Shown: piece by piece, positions 1 to 8,639 of the stretch
Layout: each line of letters begins with the position of its first letter
How positions within the stretch are numbered: the first letter of the stretch is position 1
DNA from: Fragilaria crotonensis
Lineage: Eukaryota > Bacillariophyta > Fragilariophyceae > Fragilariales > Fragilariaceae
Assembly: GCA_022925895.1 (NCBI GenBank)
Contig: JAKSYS010000799.1
Coordinates: 1-24,513 of the forward strand
Reading direction: 5' to 3'
DNA: 24,513 nt
Translations under genes and position numbers: made by a program
The notes under the pieces: model-generated
Told to the model about the DNA's origin: nothing
The model's input: the letters and a program-made list of their open reading frames with translations, nothing else
Databases searched by the model: none

Positions 1-192
1 TATTGCACTCGTTGTACTCAACAACTTTCCTGCTGGGGCACTTTGAAACATACTTTGTCAGCTTCACCAGTCGTGCCAGTTGTATCAACAATATCGGCAT
101 CAGAATCTGTTGGATGGTTATGGGCATCATTATCCATCACCAAAGAACCATGGTACTTGCTCTGTTTTCAAAGCGTTCCGGTCATTGTTCAG
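1..192 (-). pseudogene. decayed coding-like flank outside the 3' LTR of element A
   Basis: On the minus strand this stretch reads in part as an acidic linker peptide (for example LVMDNDAHNHPTDSDADIV) in a short open frame. Stretches of this kind are common in retrotransposon polyproteins. No domain is recognisable. Bases 108-180 resemble 7217-7300, on the other side of element A, at roughly three quarters identity by eye. It probably belongs to an older element into which element A inserted. That origin is inference. Confidence 0.35.
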
Positions 193-448
193 TGAAATCT
201 CCGCAAGTGCGGCGAATCCGCCATTGCCGGAGATTGACCCTAACAATATAACAATCGACAAGAAGCGGCATGCAACTTGATCAATTATAAAAAGAGTGAG
301 CAGATCTAGAATCTAGTTCCAAAACCGGTCCCACCATATGGACCAACAGGTTATCCGTGCGTGCGCGTCAGCAGTCCTCCACGTCATCGTGGGACACGCG
401 CCTTGTATGCTTGTCCGAATATCCCGCACTCATGACAGGATTCATTCA
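193..448 (-). repeat. 3' LTR of element A
   Basis: This 256-bp direct repeat of 6940-7196 begins TGAATGAATCC and ends GAGATTTCA on the minus strand, so it has canonical TG...CA ends. By eye it differs from its partner only by three one-base indels, each in a short homopolymer (CC/CCC, CT/CTT and A5/A4). It contains a long imperfect palindrome near its 3' end, a CCATATGG palindrome and a TATAA-like stretch. The inner edge carries GCGAGGGAC, a plausible polypurine tract. Confidence 0.85.
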
Positions 449-530
449 GTCCCTCGCACTAGGCGTCACAGACAACTAGTTCGACTCTTAAATCCGCCAT
501 GCAGAGGCCGGCCATCATCAGCTATTCTTG

Positions 531-745
531 GTGGTTCCACGTGTCATCACATGTACGTCCACCCATCAGTTCAATCTGTGGTTCTGCACCATTGCATACA
601 TCCACATGACGGTGGTTCCGCGCCTTGCGTACATCCACCTAGGGGATAAGTGGTTCCATAATCATTATGTACTTCCACTTGCATCATGTCCGTTTGGACA
701 CTTCACATGTCTGTGTTATGTCCCTTTGGACACTTCACCATGGCA
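531..745. repeat. degenerate minisatellite, GTGGTTC...CCAC units
   Basis: Four degenerate units start at 531, 578, 612 and 650. Each opens with GTGGTTC and closes with a TCCAC word after a TAC-containing core, so each can fold as a small stem (GTGG with CCAC). Two further units beginning GTCC(G/C)TTTGGACACTTCAC follow at 688 and 720. The array lies in the noncoding part of element A between the RNase H remnant and the 3' LTR. Spacing is irregular (about 32-47 bp). Confidence 0.6.
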
Positions 746-949
746 CACATGAGAGCACAACTCTCTTAGTCGCGGTCCCCGGAAGACACTTAGTCAGTTC
801 ATCTGCTCTAAGTTGTTGCCTCAGTCTTCCTCGGCAATCCACACAAAACCAACCGCTAACGTACTTCGCATTTGTCGATAATGTATGTCACCGCCTTCAG
901 TCGTTTACTTCACAACCAGGGTCACTGCAACCTTTGCAGCCACAAATTC

Positions 950-1398
950 AAATCTAATTCGTAAATCAGATCTTTGTTTGATTCAACCATGTATCACACC
1001 AACCTGCTTGGTTTGTGTTGACATGGCAAATCATCAAAATCAAGCACTCCTGACATCAGGTAGTTACGTCTGGTTACACAGCAGCATTGCTGATAACAGA
1101 GCAATACTCCATCCAGTCATATAACCAGAAGCATGTCGTTTAGCTCCGCCTCGTCGAAGGCCACGCTCAACTGATTGTACCATTTCAGGTATTCAAAGAC
1201 ATGGAAAGCACGGTCATGATGTCCCCTCCTCAGTGCAGCGAGGAAACGCAACAACATTGCAACGTCCACAGAGATACCGATCCAACCAAATTCACAAGTC
1301 CAATGCAATACGCTGATTCAATCCTGGAACAGATCACACACTTGGCAATCCAACTCTGGGTGGTATCAATCTCATTACATAACCATCTCTCATTATGA
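950..1398 (-). pseudogene. copia RT C-terminus and start of RNase H, decayed
   Basis: The minus-strand frame at 1308-1117 contains SVLHWTCEFGWIGISVDVAM followed by FLAALRRGHHDRAFHVFEYL. This corresponds to the conserved copia segment in which an L..LRW..E.GR.DI..EVS motif is followed by a PREGHL...HI..YLK motif, marking the RT thumb to RNase H connection. Just downstream a DWMEY-like remnant and an HVNTNQAG stretch resemble the next conserved blocks, the latter near the FVDADHAGD motif of the RNase H catalytic centre. Stops interrupt every frame. The family match is strong from motif order, but no enzyme can be made. Confidence 0.75.
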
Positions 1399-2130
1399 TC
1401 AACACTCTTGCGCTCAGATGTTCACCAATCTCCTCAAGTTCACGTTCAATTTCAGTTGCACCAAGGCCAAACATCACTACCATCTTTACTTAGTTCGTTT
1501 GCCTGTTCCATTGATCGATTTCTTGACTTTGGTTTTCACATAAGAATCAAGTTTGCTTTACACATCCGTTCCTCAAGGTAGGCTTTGCGGGAAGATAGTC
1601 CATCACAACTTGTGACTCACTATGTGGGATGCAATGAGCACCATTCACACAGCGTAGGAAATACTTTCAGCACGTCCCCATTCAGCTTAACCCTTGGTCT
1701 CATCCACATGTCAGGATCTTCATTACATATAAAGACTTCCCACATACTGTGGCTGTGGTCCCAACTTCGGACAACATTCGACTTCAAACCAAATGGAACA
1801 CGAACAAGCAGTAGCACCCAACAACTAACTTTGCCGCACCCAGCTCATGCCTTGCAGCTGCGTATATCTCCTCCAGCATTGGAGCATCCAGTCATGTCCC
1901 TTGCACATCAGTAGACAGGACATTCAAACTTATCTTCAACATTGAAGACTTCATTCAGTGTCGCCAACGTGGATGCAATCCTTTTACAGCCACGCGACAC
2001 AATCGATCTGGTGCCCTTTGGCAACCAGACTTGCCGTTCTTGTCAAGATCATCTCGACATCAAAGATCATATGACAGCCAACATACTTGTGGAACTTCAG
2101 CATGACACCATTGTCAATTAATTCGAACGC
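1399..2130 (-). pseudogene. copia reverse transcriptase (RVT_2) core, decayed
   Basis: Reading the minus strand from 2130 downwards, recognisable pieces appear in family order across shifting frames. GCHMIFDVEM and SLVAKGHQ match the fingers. LNVLSTDVQG, LDAPMLEEIYAAARHELGAA matches the palm block around the first catalytic Asp. VPFGLKSNVVRSW matches the ALYGLKSS block. EDPDMWMRPRVK matches the block just before the second catalytic motif. The YVDD position falls near 1640-1670, where the sequence is degraded. The domain spans about 700 bp, near the usual size. Many frameshifts and stops make this a pseudogene of element A. Confidence 0.8.
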
Positions 2131-5100
2131 TGATCGGATGCACTTCATCTCCAGCTCGATTGCCTGTCCTCAAGATTGGTCCCCATTCATTGAACTTAAG
2201 GAGCATGTGTCAAAGACCTTCTAGCACAATTCCAAACATGCAGCTCCATGCCCAATGTCTGGCCTTGACCATTAACAGAATCTGATCCTCCATGCGCAAG
2301 ACCTTGTAACCACCAAGGAATTATAGACTCATTTCCACAACCCTGTTGGCAACATCGAACTCCGCAACTTAGACCAGACCTAACTCTTCAATTCCATCAA
2401 TTTATGGGACGACCGCAATCGTTGGCTCATCACAGCATTTGACTTTCAGTTCCCAACCTTGCATTGTATTGATAGGCGGCCTGGTCCCCTGACATAAGTA
2501 TGCCCATCACTCTTTGACGGCTTATGCTCAGTCTGCCATTGGTCAACCATCACCCACAACAACACAGAGCAGCCTCACTCCTCCGTTAGACGTATAAATA
2601 GAAACCGCACCTGTCAATCCACCTGGGACACATAGTCACTCAGATAGCATACTAAGACATAGCACAATGATTACTTGTCAATTGCTTGACCAACATAGCC
2701 ACGCTTCACCCTATGGCATGTGCTTTCATAGCCTCTCAGCCTTGGGCAACAGCGCCTGTTGAATTCATTGTGATTGTTGGACTCTAGGGTGTGGCCATCA
2801 GTCTCCTCCTTGGAGTCATCCATGTCCCCAGCCTCCAAACAACTTCCGTCTTCACCATTGAAGAACTCAATAGGATCCTTCAGCATGGAGTCCTTTCAAT
2901 ACGGGTCCATGTCCTCAGCTTTGAGGCATTCCCACCTTTTGGAGCAAATATCTTTGTCCTCCAATCTATTGAGCAAAAGCTTGGCAATTGGGTTGGCAAG
3001 ATCATCTTCACACCCATTCCAAAAAAAACTTTCAAACAACATCTTCACCAGTTATAGTCACGGGGTACAGAAGGAATGCCAAAACTTCAGCAACTCCATC
3101 CAATCCACTGACCAAACAATTGAATCAGACATCCTGGATTAAATCCCACTTGGGTCCAGCTCGTCCCCATCAATGACTTCATTGGAGTTGTTGCGTTCCC
3201 GATACCATCAGCAGGTTTCTTGGCGCCATCACTTTGTTTTCTGCCCCTGCACCAAATTGTTTCAGTGCCATGGAGCATCAGTTCTCAAGATTCCAGCTTA
3301 AAGACTTTGCATGGTTTGGTTGAAGACTGTTGGGCACCATCAGCTGTTCAGGAGAACTGCCAACTGACTTTCCAAGCTGCCCATGACCCATCTTCCAGCG
3401 CATTGTCAGCTGCAACTGCCAAGGGATACCCGTTCATTAGGTAATGACATCAATGCAAACACAGGTTGAGATGGGCGCATCCTTGACCGCTCATAGGTGC
3501 CTGCGTAGCCAATGCCATGTCCCCAGACAGGTAACACATTCAGAATCAATCGGAGTTCCAACAGCCATGGAAACCAGTAAACAACCTGACCACATTTTTT
3601 GATGCACTTCCTTTGCCCAATACGTCAGTCTGAGTTGCCACTTGCAACAATTTCTCAACAGCAGGCCAACCCCACTGTCCTGACGGAACACCTGGTGTTA
3701 GTATAGATTGCTCCTTGCTCACCGATAGAACAAATAACTTTTGGCTCTTAACATCCGGCAACAAGTAGACAACTTTGCCTCTATGCCCAGACAAGCCATC
3801 TCCAGCGACATCATTAACTGCAAAAATGCGCCCACAAAACGGTCCCCTAGAGAGCCATCCTCCTGACCGTGTAATCACACATCAAACACAGCAATTCAAC
3901 CGCAGAAACCAACCTTGGTGCATTCCGCATATGATCAGTTGCCAACAACATTTCAGCAACACACATGCTGGAAATACAAATCTCCTCCTTTTGGCAAATC
4001 GATCAAAGTAGGAATCACAGAACATCTGTGAGATCAATGCAACAAGAGCTAACAACTCACGCATAGTGACAAAGTGCCATTCAAGGATATGGAATACGCA
4101 ACATTGCGGTTGGATAAGATAATGCAAGAACTTGGCATCAAACTGGTCAGGTACATCCATGACTAGTGACATCATTTGCACAATTGAGTTGGGGTCAGCA
4201 GAGTCACATAACTCAGTCCCCATAGTACAGAGCCTCATGACATTGAGGATGTACTGTTTGTCCATTCTCAGGGTAAGTCCACATATTCGCAGCCGGGGCG
4301 ATGGAATTCTCCTGTATGGGATAATGTTCACCATGAAAGGTGCACAGTGTTCTGACATCCTTTGTCAGAGACAAACAGAGCATTGCTTGCAACACGTTTG
4401 CCTGTGTGAGAGTCAAGTTCACTAAAAAACAGTGATCAGTAGAACATGGCCCTGCCTGCAGATCATACGGTTCTTGTGGCTTCAAATGTGCCTTATAAGA
4501 ACAGTTCATACTCTGCCAATCAGTGGCAAAGCTTCTTCCAGCATTGGAAGTCACAGTTTTGGCGCTTAGTCCTCCTCAAAAGGTTCATCCTCCTGAGAAT
4601 CTGCAGTTGCAGCAGCATTGTTACTTGCATTGGACTTGCCTTTCACATCCTTCTTTTTTCATCACAGGCCTGTTTGGCATGGGCCTTGCATAAGGCTTCA
4701 AAGTGTTGTATGCCTTGGTGGAGAATTTCCAGAGTTGCTCACAATCTCCCTTCTGGCTGCCTTCACCCTCACTTCAGTCTCCTATTCACATGCTTGGACT
4801 ACCATTCTTGTACGTGTCTGCCAGCCTTGGCAATCTCACAAGCAACAGCTAGAGCCTTGATTGCACCACACAGTAGCTCATTGAAGTCTGCAAGGGAACC
4901 AGTCACTTCTTCAACTATGCCATTTCTGGCTCCTCCAGGAAATGCAACACATTATGCTCCTGTTGGTACCATCCTGAATCCATTCTTGACTGACCAAAAG
5001 TGTATCATCCTTACCCTGAACAAGACCTCAGTAACAATCATTGCATACTGGGCAGCAGCAGTCATTGCATACTTCTAAGTCCCTCTGGTAGCAGTTGCAA

Positions 5101-5640
5101 AATAAGCCGCCCCCCAAGCCAAAGGCACTGGAGACCTGCACATCCATTGTACATTCCATTGGGGAACTAAGCAAATGGCCAACCAGCCAGGTTCCTCCAC
5201 AACAGAAATGAGCATCTGTCTAGCACATGCCTGTCAGACATGCAAGAACATCTTGGTAGTCCAACATGGGCGCAACAGCAAGGCCATCATCAACCAAACC
5301 AGTTGCCATGTCATTACAGATACTTCACTGTTGCCATGGGTGAACATGTTCCTTTGGAGTCCCTGCAACAACACACATTTGTTAATCAGGACAAGGGTAC
5401 ACGGTTCCATCCACTTCAGCCAGCTCAGCATTGAGTGTAGCATTGGTGGTTCCTTTGTTCCATCCCATCTTCTTGGCCAAGCAAGTCATGAGAACATCTC
5501 AGAATGCTGCACCAATCAGCACATGGGGACAAACAACCGGGGACAGGATGATTGTTGACATCAACATCAGCCACCTTGGGCCTCCACCCGGTAGAAACCA
5601 TGGTCCTATAGTCAAAATCGAGGAGAGACAGGCTAGTTAG
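2131..5640 (-). pseudogene. decayed gag-pol interior of element A, mostly unrecognised
   Basis: This is where gag, protease and integrase should lie on the minus strand. Short coherent frames exist, but I recognise none with certainty. One, around 3170-2671, reads as an acidic linker (MDDSKEETDGHTLESNNHNE) followed by a basic stretch. That resembles the hinge between integrase and RT in copia polyproteins. Others, at 3878-3546, 4358-3882 and 4554-4213, are open for 110-158 codons but lack HHCC, DDE or DSGA motifs. Plus-strand open frames here, including one of 210 codons at 4446-5078, look like antisense shadows. Confidence 0.4.
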
Positions 5641-6623
5641 TAGGTTGTATATGGTATAAGTACCCAGCACCTCAAACAGTCCACACATTAGAACATTGAA
5701 GCCCAAGCAAGGAGTAAAACAAACAGGGAATGACTGGGATACACCATGCTGGTGAGAGGAGGAATTGTTGATAGTTACCAGGTGTGCGGGAAAATGCGGC
5801 ATCCCGTGCAAAATTGTGAACTCCATGCCCAAAAATGCACTCTTGGCAAGGTACGTGGAACTCGGTATGTTCCTTACGCGGAAACGCACTACCATTCATC
5901 AGTCTTGCCGTGAAACTCGGTATGTTTTGTACGCACAATCGCGTTACCAATCGTTCGTTCCACCATTCCAAAATTTTATCCGTGAATGCCGAGGCCAAAC
6001 CGCCTAAGTAATACTTCAACCTCAACGTGCTCCTCGCTGGCACACGATCGTCATTCAATTTTCGACTTAGATGACACACAGACCAATCGTGGTTCGAGTA
6101 CGTCAGCGCGAAGAATCTCGTTTTCACACGACCGCTTACTTAAGGAATCTTCAGACCAATCGTGCGTATGGTCACACGTCGGTCGTACATCATCCGCACA
6201 TTTTGGTCACACTTAGGCGACTTCCGGATCAATTGTGAAATTGACCTGTCTGTGTGAGTGCGAACGTGTACATGTTGAAGTAACACGAACGTCCGGTACA
6301 TACGTGGCGGATTCTGTGACATTCGTCACTCGTGTACCGCGCTAAGTAAAAAACCAAACGAGCTCTCACAACGACCATCATTGTGCTCGTACGGTTCTCA
6401 CGTTCACACGTGCACCCTTTGCACACACGTCAGTGGGCATTGTCCATACGTGTACGGCCATCGTACATATATCCAAATGAGCCAAAGAGCATAGTAAAAT
6501 AGCACACTTTGCTAATGTGTCCGGTATACACTAGTCCCATAGGGACAATACCAAACCTGACCACCTAAGTAGGCTCAATAAAGCAATTGTACTTAGGGCA
6601 TCGCGTACCCATGACGCGCCACA
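5641..6623. other. CGTAC/ACG-rich noncoding block inside element A, with short repeats
   Basis: I see no convincing gene. The composition differs from its surroundings, with many CGTAC, CACACG and ACCAATCGT words. Two tandem units of about 43 bp start at 5855 and 5910, 55 bp apart and about 77% identical; both open GTG(G/A)AACTCGGTATGTT. ACCAATCGT recurs at 5946, 6082 and 6155. An AATAAA lies near 6577 on the plus strand. The block sits between a gag-like N-terminus at 6761 and the rest of the decayed polyprotein, so it may be a nested insertion. I found no terminal inverted repeats or target duplication. Confidence 0.4.
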
Positions 6624-6761
6624 TCATGCATGACTAATTTTAGGAAACTTTTCCACGGAATTTTGCCTTGATGAAGTTGGTCCTTGTGCTTTCCTGTCAA
6701 CATTGACAAGCACATCCCCACCATGGGGATTCTGGCCTCCTGCGCTTCTGGTTTGAACCAT
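6624..6761 (-). pseudogene. gag N-terminal remnant of element A
   Basis: An ATG at 6761 on the minus strand opens a 45-codon frame starting MVQTRSAGGQNPHGG and ending at a stop at 6624. A short basic/Ser start of the MVxTRS kind is what I would expect at the start of a copia-type gag. It lies about 180 bp inside the 5' LTR, a normal leader length. The rest of gag is not visible directly downstream; the noncoding CGTAC-rich block follows. Calling it gag rests on position and the start motif, not on a domain. Confidence 0.5.
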
Positions 6762-6939
6762 AGCGCCTATGGTGTCGTCACCATCATCGTCAATTGCCGC
6801 CGCGCGCCCAAGTTGTGTGACCAACACACAATGATGGTCGCATTTGCACAGAATCAGCAATCATGCTCGGATTGATCAAGTCCTCGCATCACTCACCAAT
6901 GCAGCTCATCTGCAAAGCATGTGGGTCTGATAAACTCAG
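6762..6939 (-). promoter_or_regulatory. element A leader with candidate primer-binding site
   Basis: On the minus strand the sequence just after the 5' LTR reads CTGAGTTTATCAGACCCAC. TATCAGA plus a following C matches much of the copia-type primer-binding site TGGTATCAGAGC, which is complementary to the 3' end of initiator tRNA-Met. The match is imperfect (about 8 of 12), in line with the decay elsewhere. The remaining leader up to the gag ATG shows nothing further. Confidence 0.45.
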
Positions 6940-7196
6940 TGAAATCTCCCGCAAGTGCGGCGAATCCGCCATTGCCGGAGATTGACCCTTAACAATATAA
7001 CAATCGACAAGAAGCGGCATGCAACTTGATCAATTATAAAAGAGTGAGCAGATCTAGAATCTAGTTCCAAAACCGGTCCCACCATATGGACCAACAGGTT
7101 ATCCGTGCGTGCGCGTCAGCAGTCCTCCACGTCATCGTGGGACACGCGCCTTGTATGCTTGTCCGAATATCCCGCACTCATGACAGGATTCATTCA
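6940..7196 (-). repeat. 5' LTR of element A
   Basis: This 257-bp partner of 193-448 starts TG and ends CA on the minus strand. Near its 3' end is a strong imperfect hairpin with arms AATCTCC / GGAGATT, continuing through GCAA / TTGC and GCGG / CCGC with a five-base loop. On the minus strand TTTTATAATTG could serve as a TATA element; on the plus strand the same place reads TATAAAAG. Both LTRs share a TCAG to the left of their TG end, which may be chance. Confidence 0.85.
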
Positions 7197-7758
7197 TTAT
7201 TACACTCTGAAGCACCTTCAGAATTGCTGCGGTTATCACCATAATAATCCACCACAAAAGAATACAATGGTAGCTCTGGTTTTCACAGCATTCCTAGTAC
7301 TCATCATCGCACTCTATACCTCCTTCATTTTGACCTTTGCCTCCTGGTCAACCTTCTTTTCACAGCAATCTTTTCTAATCCATCTCGACGTTTGCTGCTT
7401 GAGGCAAACACCTTCAACACTCTTAAACTTGCCTGCCATCAATCACTTCTACTCTCAACAATGCAAATCAAAAATGAATGAAGTGATAACTAACCAGATG
7501 CCTGATGCCCACACCGAAGAATTGTCTTACTTAACTTGTTTAATCATGGTACCTCAGATGACAGTGATGATCAGTGTTGCATACCGCTTTGTCTCGGGGT
7601 GTTACAACTTTGTCCTACCCCTGACCAACACCAGAGGATTTCAAAGTGCTTCCTCATACCTGCCTCCTCACCATGACGGACCTCCTAATAAGCCTCACAA
7701 TTCCACCAAAGCTGACTAAGTGACTGCAATCACGAAATACGTATTGACAAAATTAGGG
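7197..7758 (-). pseudogene. decayed coding-like sequence outside the 5' LTR
   Basis: No gene is supported. The minus strand shows Lys-rich fragments such as LKQQTSRWIRKDCCEKKVDQ and an acidic fragment DYYGDNRSNSEGASE near 7240. The latter resembles, in sequence and type, the fragment at 1-192 on the other side of element A. A plus-strand frame of 204 codons (7105-7719) begins inside the LTR and is probably a shadow. It may be the remainder of an older element split by element A. Confidence 0.3.
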
Positions 7759-7830
7759 TACTGGATCAGCGCATTGCCCTGTCCCGATGCCTCTTACTGG
7801 ATCAGCGCATTGCCCTGTCCCGATGCCTCT
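7759..7830 (+). repeat. exact 36-bp tandem duplication
   Basis: Two identical 36-bp copies lie head to tail at 7759-7794 and 7795-7830. Each encodes YWISALPCPDAS in one plus-strand frame, and 36 is a multiple of three, so the frame is kept. Perfect identity in otherwise decayed sequence suggests a recent duplication. Confidence 0.9.
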
Positions 7831-7988
7831 CTTGGTTTCTATGACCCATTTGACTCTACAATTCTGCGTGACTGGGACTTCCGCCCCTACTGCTCTTCGA
7901 CTGATCTCACCAACGTGTCACGTCCACATGTCTGTCGTCCTCATACTGGATGGGCAGCGTTACAAAACGCGGCTCGGGAATCCGCTGA

Positions 7989-8297
7989 TGTGTCCTCATC
8001 TTTGCCCAGAACTGTGGCATTGATATCATCGAACAGTCTGCACAAAAGTATGCAACAACGCAACATGGCTACCCAACAATCAAGCATCGGACGCTGTCCC
8101 GCTTCCGGACAAAGGATTGCCAGTTAGCTCATTACACTAAAGGTGACTGCTGTAGGCTGGTCAACAACTGTTTTGCTGACAATCTCATGTTGAATACCAT
8201 GATAAAAATGTGCCCAGATCTATGCAATATTGCAAGGTTGTTAGCTGGTGTCATGCTTATCATGGGTCCCTTGTTGTGCATGAGAGCCTATGACTAG
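7989..8297 (+). pseudogene. unrecognised 102-codon open frame
   Basis: Between an in-frame TGA at 7986 and a TAG at 8295 the plus strand is open for 102 codons. It reads CVLIFAQNCGIDIIEQSAQK at the start and contains several Cys (QLAHYTKGDCCRLVNNCF, then KMCPDLCNI). A hydrophobic end follows (LLAGVMLIMGPLL). A neighbouring frame upstream (ILDGQRYKTRLGNPLMCPHL, about 7925-8020) might be its shifted N-terminal part. The residue mix looks like former coding sequence rather than random DNA, but I know no family with it. It lies just upstream of element B and may be part of it or of another element. Confidence 0.3.
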
Positions 8298-8376
8298 TAT
8301 TGTTGTAATTCGAGTGTGATGGAGTGTTAGTGCATATTCGGCCACCTCAACTACTGTACCGTTGCCCACATTCAAC

Positions 8377-8478
8377 GCCAGAAAAAGATTCGTTTGTTCA
8401 CTGGTGCTGGTACAAACTTATTTCACCGCCAGAAAAAGATTTGTTTGTTCACTGGTGCTGGTACAAACTTATTACCTC
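8377..8478 (+). repeat. 51-bp tandem duplication
   Basis: Two 51-bp units at 8377-8427 and 8428-8478 share GCCAGAAAAAGATT and TGGTGCTGGTACAAACTTA, with one internal substitution (C/T) and divergence at the last few bases. The period is 17 codons. The unit lies in the leader or gag N-terminal zone of element B. Confidence 0.85.
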
Positions 8479-8639
8479 CACTTGCCTTCAGTGGGGAGTT
8501 TTGTGCCCCTTGAAACAAGTCTATTCAGGAAGAGAATGTTTGTGGCTGTTGGTGGCTTTCGTTACCGCAGTCGGTTTGCAACCAAAAGCCCTTCATGGGA
8601 AACCTCCTCTATTGCATTTTGATTAAACCTGATACTTTC

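Larger units (their letters stand above)
193..7196 (-). mobile_element. LTR retrotransposon A, Ty1/copia type, full length but decayed
   Basis: The element is about 7.0 kb and reads on the minus strand. Its 5' LTR is 7196-6940 and its 3' LTR 448-193. Orientation is supported by four things. A gag-like start (MVQTRSAGG) lies about 180 bp inside the 5' LTR. A TATCAGA-containing candidate primer-binding site sits beside that LTR. Decayed RT and then the RT-RNase H junction follow in the expected order towards 950. A purine-rich GCGAGGGA lies directly before the 3' LTR. The interior is full of stops and frameshifts, so it cannot encode a working polyprotein. I could not find a matching 5-bp target duplication: TTCAG lies on the left and TTATT on the right. 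About 4.8 kb lies upstream of RT, which is long for copia, so a nested insertion is possible. Confidence 0.8.

Noticed and set aside
270-300. TATAAAAAG on the plus strand as a promoter for a plus-strand element
   Set aside because: RT, RNase H and the gag start all read on the minus strand, and the base string before 6940 is not a polypurine tract for a plus-strand element. An antisense promoter in the LTR cannot be excluded but is unsupported.
531-745. CRISPR-like array
   Set aside because: The units are degenerate, spacing is irregular, there are no conserved direct repeats, and the context is a eukaryotic retrotransposon.
4446-5078. Open frame of 210 codons on the plus strand
   Set aside because: It lies antisense to the decayed element A polyprotein, opens mid-frame without a promoter context, and its residue mix (many Ser, Cys, His, Leu, Trp) is typical of a shadow frame. 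No domain is visible.
188-7201. Five-base target-site duplication for element A
   Set aside because: The bases next to the outer LTR ends are TTCAG and TTATT, which do not match.
7105-7719. Open frame of 204 codons on the plus strand with hydrophobic stretches
   Set aside because: It begins inside the LTR, and the hydrophobic run is what the reverse of Lys-rich minus-strand coding gives. A membrane protein is not supported.
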